Shown: positions 1-15,592, numbered from the stretch's first letter. The stretch is 55,000 nt of DNA from Trachelipus rathkii (GCA_015478945.1 JABUQX010060197.1:1-55000); one strand, 5' to 3'. The notes: generated from the sequence alone by a model not told the origin. Translations and numbers: made by a program.

Positions 1-960
1 GTCGTACAAAACCCCCTCCTCTCTCTAATAAACAGCTCTCCTCGGCCAAAACACACTCTCATAATCCCATGGGGCGGGTGGGGGGTTTTTCAAAAAAATC
101 CCCGGGGGGAAGAAAGGCAAGGTTTTTAAAAATTTCCCTTTTTTTATTTCTATATTATAAATTTTTTTTTCCCTTTCCTTTTTTTAAACTCTATTAATAA
201 AATGCGAAAGATTTTTTTTATTGGCCCAAATTTTTAAAAAACCATACTATAAAGTTATAATAAAATATAGAAATAATGGATTATTGCATTTAAATTAATA
301 TTATATAAATTCTACATAAATATAATATTCTAACCCCTCTATTAATACTCAATATTAAATTCCTTTCATTTCTTAAACTCTACAAATTGAGATCAAAAAC
401 AATAGCACAAACATCCATATTTATATTAAATTTTAATATATATAATATTAATATTATATAAATAATATTTTTGTAAGGAAGATAAAAAATAATTATATAT
501 AATATAATTGTACTAATATATAAATTATATTTTTTTATAAAAGTAATATATAGTAGTATATATACATACTCTATGGTGAAATGCAAAAGATAATATAACA
601 TGTCCATCACTATGGGTTTACATCTTCATCATCACCATCATTAAAATACCCCATAAATTCTAATAGACGTGTCTATAAGGGGTAGGTGGGGGGTATATAA
701 ATATAATAAACTATTCCATCATTAAACGTCCGGATGAGCCCAAAAGGACCTCACGAAATAAAAGCCCAAAGACTACCAATAAGTTATATTATATGGAGAT
801 AGATAAAACCCCCTATATTCGCCGTTTGTGTGAGTATTATGTGAGGCGAGGGTGTACGCCTTGACCCTAATAAATACACTTTGGAATAAAAGAAAGTTAG
901 CTATATAATATCCTAGGGTATGAGTGATAGTAGGGTACCCTACCCTACCCCCGTAGTACC
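1..960. other. Low-complexity leading sequence, no gene
   Basis: The first 250 bases are dominated by runs of C, G, T and A (for example a C5 run, a G6 run and long A/T runs), which looks like poor-quality or collapsed consensus rather than gene sequence. From 240 to about 600 it is plain AT-rich. Around 660-960 runs such as GGGTAGG and CTACCC appear. Open frames at 380-610 and 773-964 on the minus strand are composed of I/Y/L-rich or low-complexity translation and match no family I know. I see no splice-bounded exon here. Confidence 0.6.
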
Positions 961-1700
961 TCACTCTATTATTAATATATATAATTATATATATATATAT
1001 ATATTTATTTTTTATATAAAATAAAGTATTATATAATAATAAGTATAAATATAAAATAATAATTTTATTATTATTTAAAAAGAAATAATAATAAATGATA
1101 ATAAATATGAATATGATATATATATAATAATTTTCTATATAAATTAATAAAATATTATATATTTTAATTTATATAAATAATATATATAATTAAATATATA
1201 TTTTTAAATTATTTATTAATTATATATTATTAATTTAAATTATATAAAAATATATAATTATATATAATATAATATAATATATATAAATAATATATTATAT
1301 AATATATTATAATCTTATTTATATATATTACAATGTATTACAGTATATTATAAAATTACTACTAATGACACTCATAATAAAAAATAATACCTACCAAAAA
1401 TTTAACCTCATGTATATAATATATATAATAAATAATATTAATAATACAAATAAAACCAAATGTTTAACAAATTTTTCATCTATAATAAAATCATACCTAA
1501 ATATATAGGGCCATACAAAACTATAAAATAAGATGAATAAATTCTAAATTTATTCTACCAACCTTTCATAAATAATAATTTATTATTTAATAATATCCTA
1601 TATATTTCAAATCCTGAGCTTTATTTTTAATCCCAAAAATTTACTTTTATATAATTCTACGATTATTCACTATACTATAATTCCAGTATGACTTATAATA
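961..1700. repeat. AT-rich low-complexity block
   Basis: Nearly pure A/T with many TATATA and TAATA words and no reading frame of note. It resembles degenerate (TA)n and (TAA)n microsatellite DNA common in AT-rich animal genomes. No unit repeats cleanly enough to call a satellite monomer. Confidence 0.7.
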
Positions 1701-3900
1701 TTTTTAAACACGTAGAAAGTTTTTTCAGTCGGTTGATTTGATTTGTATTTTTGGAAGTTTGTTATAACAAATAACGCTCATATGGATTGAGGTAATAGTA
1801 TTTCACTGTTAGTGGGGTGATTGGAGGTTATGAGGCAATATTATAAGATGGCCAATTATATATAATAAAAATGGGCATAAAACGAATGAGGGTATTATCA
1901 CGGATACATGTAAAATAAAAAATATAATAAAATCAAGTAAATTCAAAATACTAAAATTATCAACTCATAATATTATTAATGTTAGTTTGTAGTGTGAAGT
2001 TTGATATATGATAGAGTATATAATATGGTCGAGAAAAGTAGTGCGTCGAATGAATCTTGATACAAAAGAAACTAGAATTCTCGGGGATAAGAATAACATT
2101 ATAGAGTGCGTATTAACAAGTGGTCATGTTTGATGATTGTGCAAATGAGTATTAATCATACCTGTTTACATTTGAAACTAAAATGATTTGGGATTATTGA
2201 AGGGGAAAGAGCAAGAAGAATTAAAACCAAAGCTTTTCTGATAATTTGGATTATGCACAGGCGAAATAAAATAGTGATTTAAATTTAGGTAAAGTTCTGT
2301 CTATTGGACATGAAATTAACTGCTTAGACCTCTTACAAATGTTTAAACGTGGCAAGCTTCTGAATACAATAAAAGTATGTACTCAGAAAAACAGACAGTT
2401 GATAAGCCCCGTGTGTAAAAAGAATATGAGTCTGAAAGTCGTATTGTTTAATTTCTATTAGTCTAATGGAGTGAGACAAGAGAGATGTTGCCTATGTCTA
2501 CCCTTATAAGGCGATCACCAAATACATGTGTTTATAGGATTACGAGGTTATAAAGAGAATCTAGAGGTAGGGGTGAACAAGGGATTAGTGTTTAGAATGA
2601 GATGAAGAATGGAATAAGTGGAGGATTCCCTACTTATATATTGGAGGTATTGATTTCTTGTGTTTTTTATTTGTGAGTGTCAGAATCATGAAAAGAGTTA
2701 TGAGCTAGGTACGTGTGTAGATGTAGATTTTTGTAGGTTGTTGTAAATAGGAGGGGTTTGAAAGGTAAAACTCGTCAAGCATAAGACATGTTAAATAGGA
2801 TTAAATAGGTCTAGTGAGATTAGAGGACAAGTCACACACGGATGGTGAAGTTATGGTTTTATGATGGTAGAGACAGAAGGGGCATGGGGAAAACGTGCTC
2901 CTTTGGAATTCAAATTTATTTTTAGGATATATGTTTTGAATTGAATATAGGGAGTCGGATGTATCACGTGCCAGAGCTGTTAGCTCAAGGAAAAAATTAG
3001 TGAATGATCACTAAGGTTGTCCTAGCTTAGGATAGTTCAGTTTACTATATCGTTGTGTGGATTTATGTTAATATTTGGTGTGTTCATGACAGAGATGAGA
3101 TGGCGCCTCAGGGAGTACTTACTATGGGTTATTAATTTTATTTGTAATAACAATGCCATTTTAAAAACGTTTATTACAAATAAATTTGGGAGCTATGGTT
3201 CTGGATTATAGAGGTTATGATCTTAAATTTATTTCATTAATTGTTGTTCGGAGTGGATTCATATGGGTTAGTGGTCGTGATTAGGTGTAGGAAAAGAAAC
3301 TGCACTTAAATGAGGGAATGAACGTATTAGAGAGTTGTTTGGTGTTCTAGAATGGGGTAAAATGATGAGAATCAAATGAAAGTATGTTTTGAGATGGTTT
3401 TGATTCTATATCGTTTGAAAGGGATGATTAAGAAATCAGAGAAAAATTTCCGTTTTTTTTTCTGGTTAAACGTATGTTAGGTGATGGGGTAAAGAGGTGT
3501 AAGATAGTGTGGGAAATAAGAGAAAACTGAGATGGGCAGACCGAAGATAAAAGGGGTTGGAATGATGTGAAAGTTCAGAAAAAGGAATGCTTTCTCTGGG
3601 GAGGGATAGAGCATAATGTTGTTATTTGGCAAGGCGAGATAGTAAAGGTTGCATATCATGGTAGTAATATGGCTGGGGTTTTGGGGTGTGGTGAGGAGGT
3701 GGAAATAGAGGTGTAGGGGCGCGCACCATGAGACCAGGAAAATGGAAGCAACACCACATAATAGACAAGATGTAAAAAAAAAAGATGAGGAATCACATAA
3801 ACGCGTGTCCTCGTGAAGCTTCTTGATAGTGTTGGATTTTGTCGAGCACGTACTTGATTGCTTCATATTTCTCTTTCACTAATTTTATCTAGCACTTTTA
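1701..3900. other. C-depleted (G/T/A) tract
   Basis: Over about 2.2 kb the plus strand is rich in G, A and T but poor in C; for example the 60 bases from 3,481 contain only two C. A 129-codon frame on the minus strand (3,477-3,866) lies inside it. That frame reads against the skew, has no recognisable domain, and its length is partly explained by skewed composition, so I do not call it a gene. The tract mirrors in sign the G-depleted tract at 43.1-44.8 kb. Confidence 0.6.
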
Positions 3901-5940
3901 TATCGACTCTTCGGTATTACTAATGCTAAACTTTATGACCTGCTAAATAAGTGCATTTAAAAACTAACTATTTTTTATTTAAAATATCTAAAGAATGCCT
4001 TGTTGAGTAGTTAAGTTACTAAAACAAACTTTACATTTTTCAAATGGTGTCGGGCAACTCTCTTGGTGGAGTAGAAGATTGGTTGATTTGATTTTTGATG
4101 TATTGATTTCCAAACCCGATTTAAAGAAATGAATATGAATAAAGGACATGATGACTCCCCGATCCCTATTTGTATGATTGATTTGATGATGGTATGAATT
4201 GGGGATGAGTTGAAAGAAATAAGATAGATGATAGATATAAAGTATGATTGATTTTGATTCCCGAATAGATTGTATTTGAATTAGAATGGAATCACATTGA
4301 TTCATTAGTTCATGAATTCATTTTGTATGGTCTAAATAAAAATTGATGATTTTTTGAATTAAATAAAAATATAAAATATAATTGTACTCATGTCTATGTG
4401 AACGGTCCCGTTTTTATTTTTATTTATTTATTTATTTGGGAACAATACCTTCCTTATGAATAAAAATGGATTTAATAAACTTATTTATCCCAATATTTAT
4501 ATATTTTTTGGAAAGTAAAAAATCGAAAATTCAAATTATCAATAAATACTAAAACAATATAACAGGGATGATGAGGTAGTATATTGTAGGGATACAAAAT
4601 CACTAAAATCTAATACCTATACTTAATATAAAAAACATAAATTTCCAAAATACAAAATGGCGAACTTTATGAACGGAGAATATAGAGGCCAGCCAGTAAA
4701 ATGGCAATCGCCTATCTTTGTCCATTTTATTATATAAATAAAAAAAAAATTAAAAAAAAATTTAACTATCAGCTGAGCTATTATGAATAGGTTATATATC
4801 GTGTTAATGTTCAGACCTATTATATTAATATATTATATTAATAAAGTAGTTTATTTATATATTATATATTATATATGTACCCCTCCTAATATAATAAATA
4901 AATATAGATAAATAAGTATATTATTATTTTATATATTTATTATTTGTATATTTTATATATAGTAGTCGACCCACCTCATATAAATGAAATTTGTATCCAG
5001 AATCTTCTATACTTTTAACAGATGCACTTGGTAAGATGGACATACCTTGTAACTAACATCACAGAATTACACCTGTTTTTTTACATAGTCACGCGACTCG
5101 GGTTTGGCAATTGTTTAATTCTCGGAGTCAAAAAAAATAGTTTCTTATTCTCTAGAGTCTAGGGCAAGGCAACTTTGGGTGTGCCTGCGCAGTATTTCAT
5201 CACAATATTTTTTTTTAAAATAAACCTACTATGTAAATCACAGTTGCCAGAACAAAACACAATAATGGTTAAGAACATAATTATATATATTTTTTATATT
5301 AATTTAATAATTTATTTTATTATGTCACAATATAGACATATTGATTCTATTCTCTTTTTTATTTTCTATCTTATTTTTATATTCATTATATCCTATTTTA
5401 TATTCTATGTAGTTTGACAAATTCCTACAACTACTGAGAGGGTCGGTTGAAAAACACAGCGATACTGAACTACAAAAATATACTTATGATCTAACACGCA
5501 GGTATCGATATCACGCCGTTTGCCTCTGACTCAGATCGAGAAGATTAAGTATAAAATATAAACGGCAAATTTATATTACCATGATATTTAATTTTACTAA
5601 AGATTTGTGTGTTTGATTCTATTTCAGATATAAAATAAAATTAATATCTTTCATTTTTCATATTTTTAAATAATTTCCATTAAGATTTTGTGTGTTTTTT
5701 TTACAACCTAAACATTCCGCAGCGCTGCTTTTAGTTTGTAATATTTTACTGTTTTTTGCAATCAGTAGAGGAATTTCCGTATTCGATTTAAGTTTCAATA
5801 AAAAAGTGTTACTAAAAATTCGTTTTTCGCACCACTGTATGTAAAAAGACCTAATAATAGAATATTTTCAAATGTTTATGAAAATGTGGCAATACAGCGA
5901 ATGAATTCGTATTTATGATATCTAATTTTCTATTCCTCGT
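3901..5940. other. Unassigned AT-rich non-coding sequence
   Basis: AT-rich sequence with TTTATTTATTT runs near 4,420 and short TA tracts near 4,830-4,970. Frames of 105 codons (minus, 3,988-4,305) and 80 codons (plus, 5,175-5,417) are hydrophobic or Ile/Tyr-rich, as AT-rich sequence produces by chance. Nothing recognised. Confidence 0.55.
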
Positions 5941-6880
5941 CCTCCTTACACAATTGTATCGCATTAAGTTAAATATTTTTTATAATTTTAATATATAAAA
6001 TATATAAATTATAAATAATATTTATTATAATATAAATATTATATAAATTTATATTAAAATGTATAATTTAAATCTAATTATTAATAATAACCTAACACCT
6101 TTTAATATTGTAACTTAAAATTTTATAATATTTAAATTAAAAATCTTATATAAAAAAATAATAAAATGTATAAATATTTATAAATTAGAATTAATATATA
6201 ATTATTAATATTAATAAATATATTATATATTAATATATATTATATATAATATTATAAATTTATAATTTATTATTATTATAATCTATATACTATATTTTAA
6301 TTATATTATTATATATAATTAATTATATATAAAATAAATAATATTTAATAAAATATATATATATATTAATTATAATAAACTAATATAAAAATACAAGTTT
6401 AATTAATATATATATTAAATAATAATATTATATATATATAATTATATTTATATTATATTGTAATATATATATATATATACAACGTAATTGCAATATAATA
6501 TTTATTTAAAAATATATTATTATATTATCAGAAGAATAAAAAATAACAGAATAAGTAATGAAGACACCAAGAAAAATATTAAGAATAATAATAAATCTTC
6601 TTTTATAAAAAAGATACGTAGTGAAATAGCTATAAAAATTGAAGTTTAAAATAATTATATATATAAAATATTAATATCTAATACATTATGATTTAACTCC
6701 TACACAGATTATGTATATATATATTTATAATATATATAATAATTAATCGTTGAATTGAATTATAATATATAAAAATCAGGAAAGTAACTAATATTAATAT
6801 AAATATAATTTATATATAAAATAATATAATATTAAAATAATAAAATTATATTAAATATAATAAAGGGGGATTTTTGTACG
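5941..6880. repeat. AT-rich low-complexity block
   Basis: About 0.9 kb almost free of G and C, built of TATA, TAAT and ATTAT words with a short (TA)n near 6,465-6,480. No reading frame is supported. Confidence 0.75.
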
Positions 6881-9072
<2,192 letters not shown>

Positions 9073-9143
9073 TGATATGTGGTTGGCGCCCAGACTTTAA
9101 CATTTGGCTTTTCTCTCTCTCTCTCTACACCTCCTCGCAACAG

Positions 9144-9218
9144 AAGAATACAATCTAATACAATACCTCTCTCCCCTCTCTCATCAATCACGGTGCCGAA
9201 AATCAATGGGCCAAATGG
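9144..9218 (+). CDS. Candidate 75-nt exon, unknown protein
   Basis: A pyrimidine-rich CTCTCT tract runs into CAACAG, a good splice acceptor, and 75 nt later AATGG is followed by GTAAGC, a good donor. The exon length is a multiple of three. Two frames are open through it, one beginning EYNLIQYLSPLSH and the other RIQSNTIPLSPLSS; I recognise neither. It lies about 190 bp downstream of the CNOT3 exon on the same strand, yet it does not match the CNOT3 residues expected next. Chance splice-like signals beside a CT microsatellite are a real alternative. Confidence 0.25.
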
Positions 9219-11045
9219 GTAAGCCAAACAAAAGCATCAATCTCATCAGTCGGTCGCTGCTCTTTCTCTTTTTTATTTTCTGGGTGGCTCTTCTCTCTCT
9301 CTCTCTTCTCCTACTCTACTCATCTCTCACGCCAAAACTTGTGGCAACTGATCATATCTCGAATGCGTCAAAGTCATTACATCGGAATAAAATAAACGTG
9401 TTCATATTACTATATTAGTGTATTTTTAACAGAGGAACAAAAAAGTAGAGGTAAACTTGATGAACAAAACAACCAAGTATATGAGAGGATGGGAGGTGTG
9501 ATGTGTCTAGGTTGAGAGGTGAATGTGGTAAGATATGATTTGTTTAAGATTGGAATTTGTGTAATTATTTTTTTGAAAAAATATTTTTTTTATTTTCGGC
9601 TAATAGAGACGCATAATAAGATTTCACCTTGCTTTATCCAATAGTTCTACCGAACACGGAAAACTTTGAAATAATTAAAAAAAAAAATAATATTTTGAGT
9701 ATATTTTTTTTTTTTTCTCACCGAAAAGGAGTGTTTAACATTCTTTATATTTTTTTTATTTTATTTATTTATCCATGGGGAAAATAAAAGTAATAATGGT
9801 GAGGGAAATAATAAAAATTGGGAGAAATAGTAGGTAGAACAGAGTGAGTGAGCCCCCTTTATCTACTACTCCCCTACTTAGTATACTACCTGGTATAGAG
9901 ACCAATTTATTTTTTAGGGTATCCCTCACCTTTATACAACGGCGTGAGGAATAAAAAAAACGCTATATACTACTACCTGTTATGGTGCACCAAAATTAAT
10001 TATAGGGGTTTATTATATATAGTTCCTATTGATTAAAATCCTTAGGGCCTAGGGAGCTCGGAATAACAAACAAGTTTGGTAGATAAAAAAAATTGATTAA
10101 GTTTATTATATTATAAAGATATACATATTTAGTTTTTGTTACCCCCTAACTTTTAATTACATTTGTATGACCCCAAATATATAATTTTAGGGTAAGTTTA
10201 TCCCCTACCCTGGCTCAAATAAACCAAATAAATACTCACCCCTACATGGGTTTTTTGGTTTTGTATCACCATAATTATATTTTATTTCCTCACGGGGCCC
10301 TCCTACCCCCCGTTAAATCTCTAATACCTCATTTATTTGGCCGCCCCTATCATACCCTTTTATTAGGGGGGTATATTTTTGGGCAAAATAAACTCCCCCT
10401 TGTAGAACCTACCAAAGGTAAAAATATAACTAAAATAAAAATATACCATTGAGTAGCCTAATAAAAGTGAATACTATGTAGGTCCCCCCATGAAAAAAGC
10501 CCTCAAGCCAAAATTTTATTATTATATTTGGGTTAAATTCCTCCCCTCCACATATAACTCACTAATGGATCAGATGACGAAATTATATTAAAAAATATGT
10601 TTATTAAAAAACCCGTGCTATTTTCCCATCAGTATAAAAAGGTGACTGCCTCGTGCTCCCGAAAAGGCGGGGAGAGAATTTTTAAGACAGTATCTACACT
10701 TTAAGACAATTCGTGCATTTGATCTGTTTTAACTTCCTGCTGTCTCCTATCAACCTTTGAATTTCCCCAAACATTAAAAAAGACGGACTAAAATAAATAC
10801 AATAAGTTATGCCTCTGGAAGTATTTCCTTCAAAAGTAAACATATATAATGCTCAATATCTTAAAAAGAACAAAAAATGAAACAAATAATAAGTAAACAA
10901 ATAAAACAATAAAAGCCTTTGTTTATTATTTTATTTTATTTATATATATTGGTTCCTGATCGGTTTCATCTGTAAACTTCAGGCGTATGTGTCAAAATAT
11001 TTTGTCTTACTTGTAATTTCTTGTGCATTTCTTCTTTGTTATTAT
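9219..11045. other. AT-rich non-coding sequence with homopolymers
   Basis: Includes CT-rich pieces near 9,290-9,310, long A and T runs near 9,670-9,720, and more CTACCC/GGGTA words around 9,850-10,450. The 68-codon frame at 10,246-10,452 is in this homopolymer-rich context and matches nothing known. No gene supported. Confidence 0.5.
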
Positions 11046-11192
11046 CTAATATCTTCCTCTATTTTGTGTTGAGACAGAGCAAGTTTGCCATTTTCTAGAG
11101 CGTTCTGTAGTTAAGCGCACATCATAGGTCAGCTCCCGGCGCTTGCCGATTAGCTTCACAATTTTGTTATGCAATTTACAATGAATGCTAAT
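11046..11192 (-). CDS. Candidate exon, unknown protein (weak)
   Basis: The minus strand is open for 48 codons across the only GC-balanced patch in several kb and reads, in its middle, KIVKLIGKRRELTYDVRLTT, with mixed charged residues unlike the Ile/Tyr/Lys-rich translations typical of chance frames here. I see no confident splice sites: an AAG just before CTAATCGG is a possible acceptor. I know no family with this sequence. All three plus-strand frames look fairly open across the same patch too, so a decayed repeat (for example a SINE) is equally possible. Confidence 0.2.
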   Translation of the reverse strand: MSIHCKLHNKIVKLIGKRRELTYDVRLTTERSRKWQTCSVSTQNRGRY

Positions 11193-14100
11193 TTAGATAA
11201 TAAAATAATTTTAACATTAAATTTGTTTATTTGTTGTTATTATCTAAGGGTCCTTATTATATGTTGTTATTTTAAATAATATATTTTTAAAACAAAAAAA
11301 ACCAAAAAACAAAACACAAAATATAATAGAATCTAATAGCTCCTGTAACGCCAGCGGTAAAAACTATAATATCAAATATATGAAATTTATATTATCTATA
11401 CGATAAACTCACTCAAATCTTCTCTCTTTGCTAAACGCTGGGTTTCTCTGATCGCTTCGTGAACAAAGCCTTCCCGGTTCGGACCAATTCCCCAACCTTA
11501 TTTCATGCCAATTTTTCTCTCTCCCTCCTTAACTCTCTCCTTTTCTTTCTCTTTTCTTTTCTTTCTTTCTTCTTCTGTGTCTCTCTTCATTTCACTGACT
11601 CCCCTCTCTTTTTACTTCTTTTAGCCCATCTACAAATCATCTACTCTCTCACATCTACACATATATATTATTTTTAAGGAATAAAATAAATTGGGGTGTA
11701 GGGGCTTTTTTTTTCACCTACGGGTGAGAGTTTTGGGGGGTAGGTTTATTAATAAATAATAGGTGACCTTGGGGTATAAATATAAAACGTATAAAAGGGT
11801 TTTTAATTAAATATATATGAAATAGTAATATAAATAAAACCGGGGGTATATTATTTTATTTACTGTACCTACCCCTTGGTATATCACATCCATGAAAACG
11901 GGTTTATATTTATTGTATAAGGGGTAGATATTTATTTAAGTTGTGATGAGGTGCACCCCTCACTTAAATAATTATATATTTATATTATATTATATATATT
12001 TTTCACTAAACATAAAAAAAATGAGAAAATTATCCCTGATAAAAATCCTTTATATTTCATACTCACCTACCCTCTACCCCTATACCCTTAGAAAATAAAA
12101 TAAAAAAAGAATTGGGGATGGTATAATAGCTATTATTTTTATATTTAATAAATAGACCCCCCTTATAAGGCTAAAATAATATATATATATTAACCGTATA
12201 ACATTTAATATTTATATTATATATTTATTTTATATATAATATATATATTATATATATATATATAATACCATATTAATTATATATTATTTATATAATATAA
12301 TATTATATAATTAATAATATTAACCATTAATTTAATAAAAATATAATATATATATATATCATAATATATATTAATATAATATATAATATATATAATTAAA
12401 TTAATAATATATATATATTTATATTATAATATATATATATTATATATAATATTATAAACAAATATATATAGCAAAATTTGCATTTAATATGGAAAATAAT
12501 ATATTCATATTATAAATTACAATATCTTATAATAATATATATGAACATATTTACATAAGATATATATTAAAAAAAGTATTTTGATTTATTTAACGTATTA
12601 TTTTATGTATTTCTATAATAACCATATATTTTTATTAACTAATTAATATATTATAATATAATTTACTACATATATTATATCATATATATACATATCTATA
12701 TTAAATAATATAAACATATATATATATCCCACTGATAAGCTAAATAATTACCCCGGTGAAAAGAATATTATTTTTTTTCCTTTTTATTTATATTTATTTT
12801 TCTCGGGACTTATTCCGGTGCACACAACCGGAGCTCTACGGAGTTTCTTTGGATTATCTTACGTAGGTTCTACGGATGTGCATTTTGGAAAAAAATATTG
12901 TCTGTCGCTTGCTATCTCAACTCACAAAATAAAATAATAACCTATATTTATTATTATTCATCTTACCCTATTTTTTTATTTATTTTTTGTTAGTTCATAA
13001 TAATAAAAATATATATTATATTTTATTTATTATTATTACCTCACTCCACTTATATACTAAAATAAATATAAAAAAATTAATTATTATTTTATTCTAGAAT
13101 AAATTTTAAATACCCGCTCACCTAAAATAAAAATTCATGTTACTTTACTATACTACCTCCCGACTTTTTACCTACCCGTGCCTCCACCCTACCCCCTATC
13201 ACCTCACTCACTTTTTATTTATTATATTCCGGGCCCCTCACCTCACTACCCGCGACGCAGAGAGCAGCAGCTAGAGTTTATTGTAGAGCTGACGAGCAGA
13301 GGAGAGCAGAGACAAGAGAGAGAGAGAGCCCCGAAGTGGGAGGAAAACGCTTTTATCTATTTATTCGCTCTCGCACTGATATCATTTTAATATAAAAAGG
13401 GTTATTTATTTTTATTATATCCCTTGGTTTCCCCTTTTGGGCAAATTTAATTTTTAAAATTTGGTTCAGCAAACGTCCTCCTTGGGGGGGTAATAATGGA
13501 TAAACTTATATTTCAGAAAAAATAATTTAATGTAAAATTTGTCATTTTTTTTTACTGGAGATAAATAAAAATAATTTCATTAACTCGGGTATACTATACC
13601 TCTATCATCCCCCCTACTCAAACACTCTTATTTTTCCCGACTTTTTCTATATATACTATTTTACTATACTATATATACTATACTACGGAATATAATAATA
13701 CCTTCTATATATTACGTACGGATAAATATATATTATATACTCATCGACGGGATATATATTCCCCGATATACCTACTATTATAATGTAGAAATTTTTTCTT
13801 CAAAAAGTTCACACTATTTATTGAGGAAAAAATTTATTATATTCTAATATTTATTAACGGGGGGTATATTTCTTTTATTTTGTAAATAAAATAAATTTAA
13901 TTCTCACTCACCCTACCCCCCATAATTATTAACTCACTTAACCATCTCATTTATCCTACTGGTGAGCTACTAAAAAATTAAAAAAAATTTATTTTGTTTA
14001 TTATTATCTAAACTACTTAAAAAATTTTTTATTAAATATTTTGTGGAATAAAAATAAAAAAACTAAAAAATATATTCATAACCTTTTATTTGGAGGGTAA

Positions 14101-14268
14101 AAAGAAATTTCACTCACTACTACCCTACCTGAAAAATAAAAATAGCTGATTTCTCCGAAAACGACTCCAATTTCCCTGCTAAGAATCCGTGATATTTCGA
14201 TAATTTTTTAACCACCAGAGAGAAAAGAAAAAAAAAAAGATAAGCAAAACAAAAGAGAAAAACTCTAA
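11193..14268. other. Unassigned AT-rich sequence with pyrimidine and purine tracts
   Basis: Holds a pyrimidine-rich tract at about 11,510-11,600 (T and C only for long stretches), a dense TA block at 12,170-12,740, and a purine-rich GAGAGCAGAGACAAGAGAG-type tract near 13,255-13,330. The words CTCACTC, CTACCC and AATAAAATAAA recur many times. Open frames at 11,459-11,677 and 13,178-13,390 are low-complexity Ser/Leu/Phe or Arg/Glu runs produced by these tracts. No gene supported. Confidence 0.5.
12170..12740. repeat. Degenerate (TA)n block
   Basis: Dense TATATA and TAATATA sequence with almost no G or C, from just after an AATAATATATAT start to TATATATATCC. It is degenerate microsatellite DNA without a larger unit that I can see. 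Confidence 0.75.
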
Positions 14269-14391
14269 GAAATTAACATTGGCACCCCAAATCCTTCTGA
14301 AATTTTAGGTTTACGGGAAATCTACCAACGTCTTCGGAACAAAGCTTATGTCGAGGTTTCCTATCAATTCAGGTCTTGGGAATATAACTAA
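14269..14391 (+). CDS. Coding-like open frame, unknown (exon candidate 1 of cluster)
   Basis: Forty codons open between stops, including the run NPSEILGLREIYQRLRNKAY. Residue use is diverse and charged, unlike surrounding AT-derived translation. Possible splice donors occur inside it at GAG|GTTTCC and CAG|GTCTTG; no strong acceptor is visible. It is the first of four coding-like plus-strand frames within 1.5 kb (the others are at 14,630, 15,458 and 15,593), so they may belong to one gene with unresolved introns or frameshifts. I recognise no family. Confidence 0.25.
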   Translation, partial: EINIGTPNPSEILGLREIYQRLRNKAYVEVSYQFRSWEYN

Positions 14392-14629
14392 GGAAAATAT
14401 CAAACCTATATACCTACTTTATGAACCTAAGTCCGGGCTCACTTATTATGAGTTGGAAAAAAGATATATAGCTAATTTTTCATAAATTTAAAAATAAATG
14501 AGATATATTTTTGGATATTATTATACAATTAATTTCTTCATGTTCATGCATAAAATAAACAAAAAAGATTGTCTATATCAGCTTTATCCCCACTCTTATT
14601 CTTCTTCTATTTAAACAATCATTGGATAA

Positions 14630-14749
14630 TTCACTCAATTAAATAAACAAGTCGGAGTGCTTCCGGAAACTCATATCTTTCCAGATATATTTACCTATAG
14701 GCCATTCCATAAAAACTTACGAATAACAATATATTATATATTTGATTAA
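14630..14749 (+). CDS. Coding-like open frame, unknown (exon candidate 2 of cluster)
   Basis: Thirty-nine codons open between stops; the central part reads VGVLPETHIFPDIFTYRPFH and then decays into Ile/Tyr-rich translation near 14,730, where AT-rich sequence resumes. The useful part is therefore about 14,648-14,720. No family recognised and no convincing splice sites. Confidence 0.2.
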   Translation, partial: FTQLNKQVGVLPETHIFPDIFTYRPFHKNLRITIYYIFD

Positions 14750-15457
14750 GTGTAAAAAAATAATAAAAAAAAATGTTTAACCATAATCCTCTCTTACAGA
14801 GGAAAATCCGAGCTCTTTGAGATTAGTGCCATAAAAGGCCCTCATATATTAACAAGATCACCAATAACATAAACCCCCCACACGGGACTTGAAGGGGGGA
14901 TTAACACTCTCTTTTTTTTGTATAATCTCAAATTATATTCTCTATACATACACCACCTTATGATGGAAAAGATAAAATCACCTACAACCTAAAAGGGGTT
15001 TTTTTTTTATTTGGGGTAAATTAACATTACATAATATTGAAAAAAAAAACACAAATATGCTATTCCCATAGGTTTAAACGTCCACTCCCCTATTTTTTTT
15101 TTCTCTTGGGAGGCAAAAACACTATCATGAATATCAATGGAACTAAGTTTCAAGATGTTATGTTTAAACTATACTTGTTAAAGGTTGTTCTCCGCATATC
15201 TACAGTTTTAAAGAAGAGGTATTCTACTAAATATATAAAACTCTGTCGATAGTTTGATGTAAAAGAAAATATATAATTATGCACACTCGTGCCATGAAAA
15301 AGAATAAAATAGGATAATCCCCCGGAATTTATTAGAAATCAAGGGGAAGATCCTGTCCGCCGAATTCGACGTTACACCCCCCGGGGCCCTTTCAATATAG
15401 ACACCCAACTTACAAGTGAAATTCCTACACCGCGGTTATGATTTCTTTTGCTGGTAG

Positions 15458-15544
15458 AGTGCTGTGCCACTCGACTCCCAGCGTATGCGATCGATGAGGG
15501 CCACGGTGCTTATTGACGCGGGGTCAACCATCTTCCCCAAATTT
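15458..15544 (+). CDS. Splice-bounded 87-nt exon candidate, unknown protein
   Basis: A pyrimidine-biased stretch ending TTTTGCTGGTAG forms a plausible acceptor. Exactly 29 codons later AAATTT is followed by GTAAGTGT, a near-consensus donor. The open frame contains MRATVLIDAGSTIFPKF; VLIDAGST resembles the active-site context of retroviral-type aspartic proteases (usually D-T/S-G-A/S), but the rest does not extend the match. The 5' half also looks slightly like a tRNA-derived SINE head (GGTAGAGTGCTGTGCC). Seen: both splice motifs and a phase-0 open frame. Not established: the protein identity. Confidence 0.3.
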
Positions 15545-15592
15545 GTAAGTGTCTGTGTGTGGGAAAATTAACCAATCCGATCTTTAGACTAA

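Noticed and set aside
3477..3866. 129-codon minus-strand frame
   Set aside because: Located in the C-depleted (G-rich) tract; on its own strand G is rare, which removes two of three stops. No recognisable domain.
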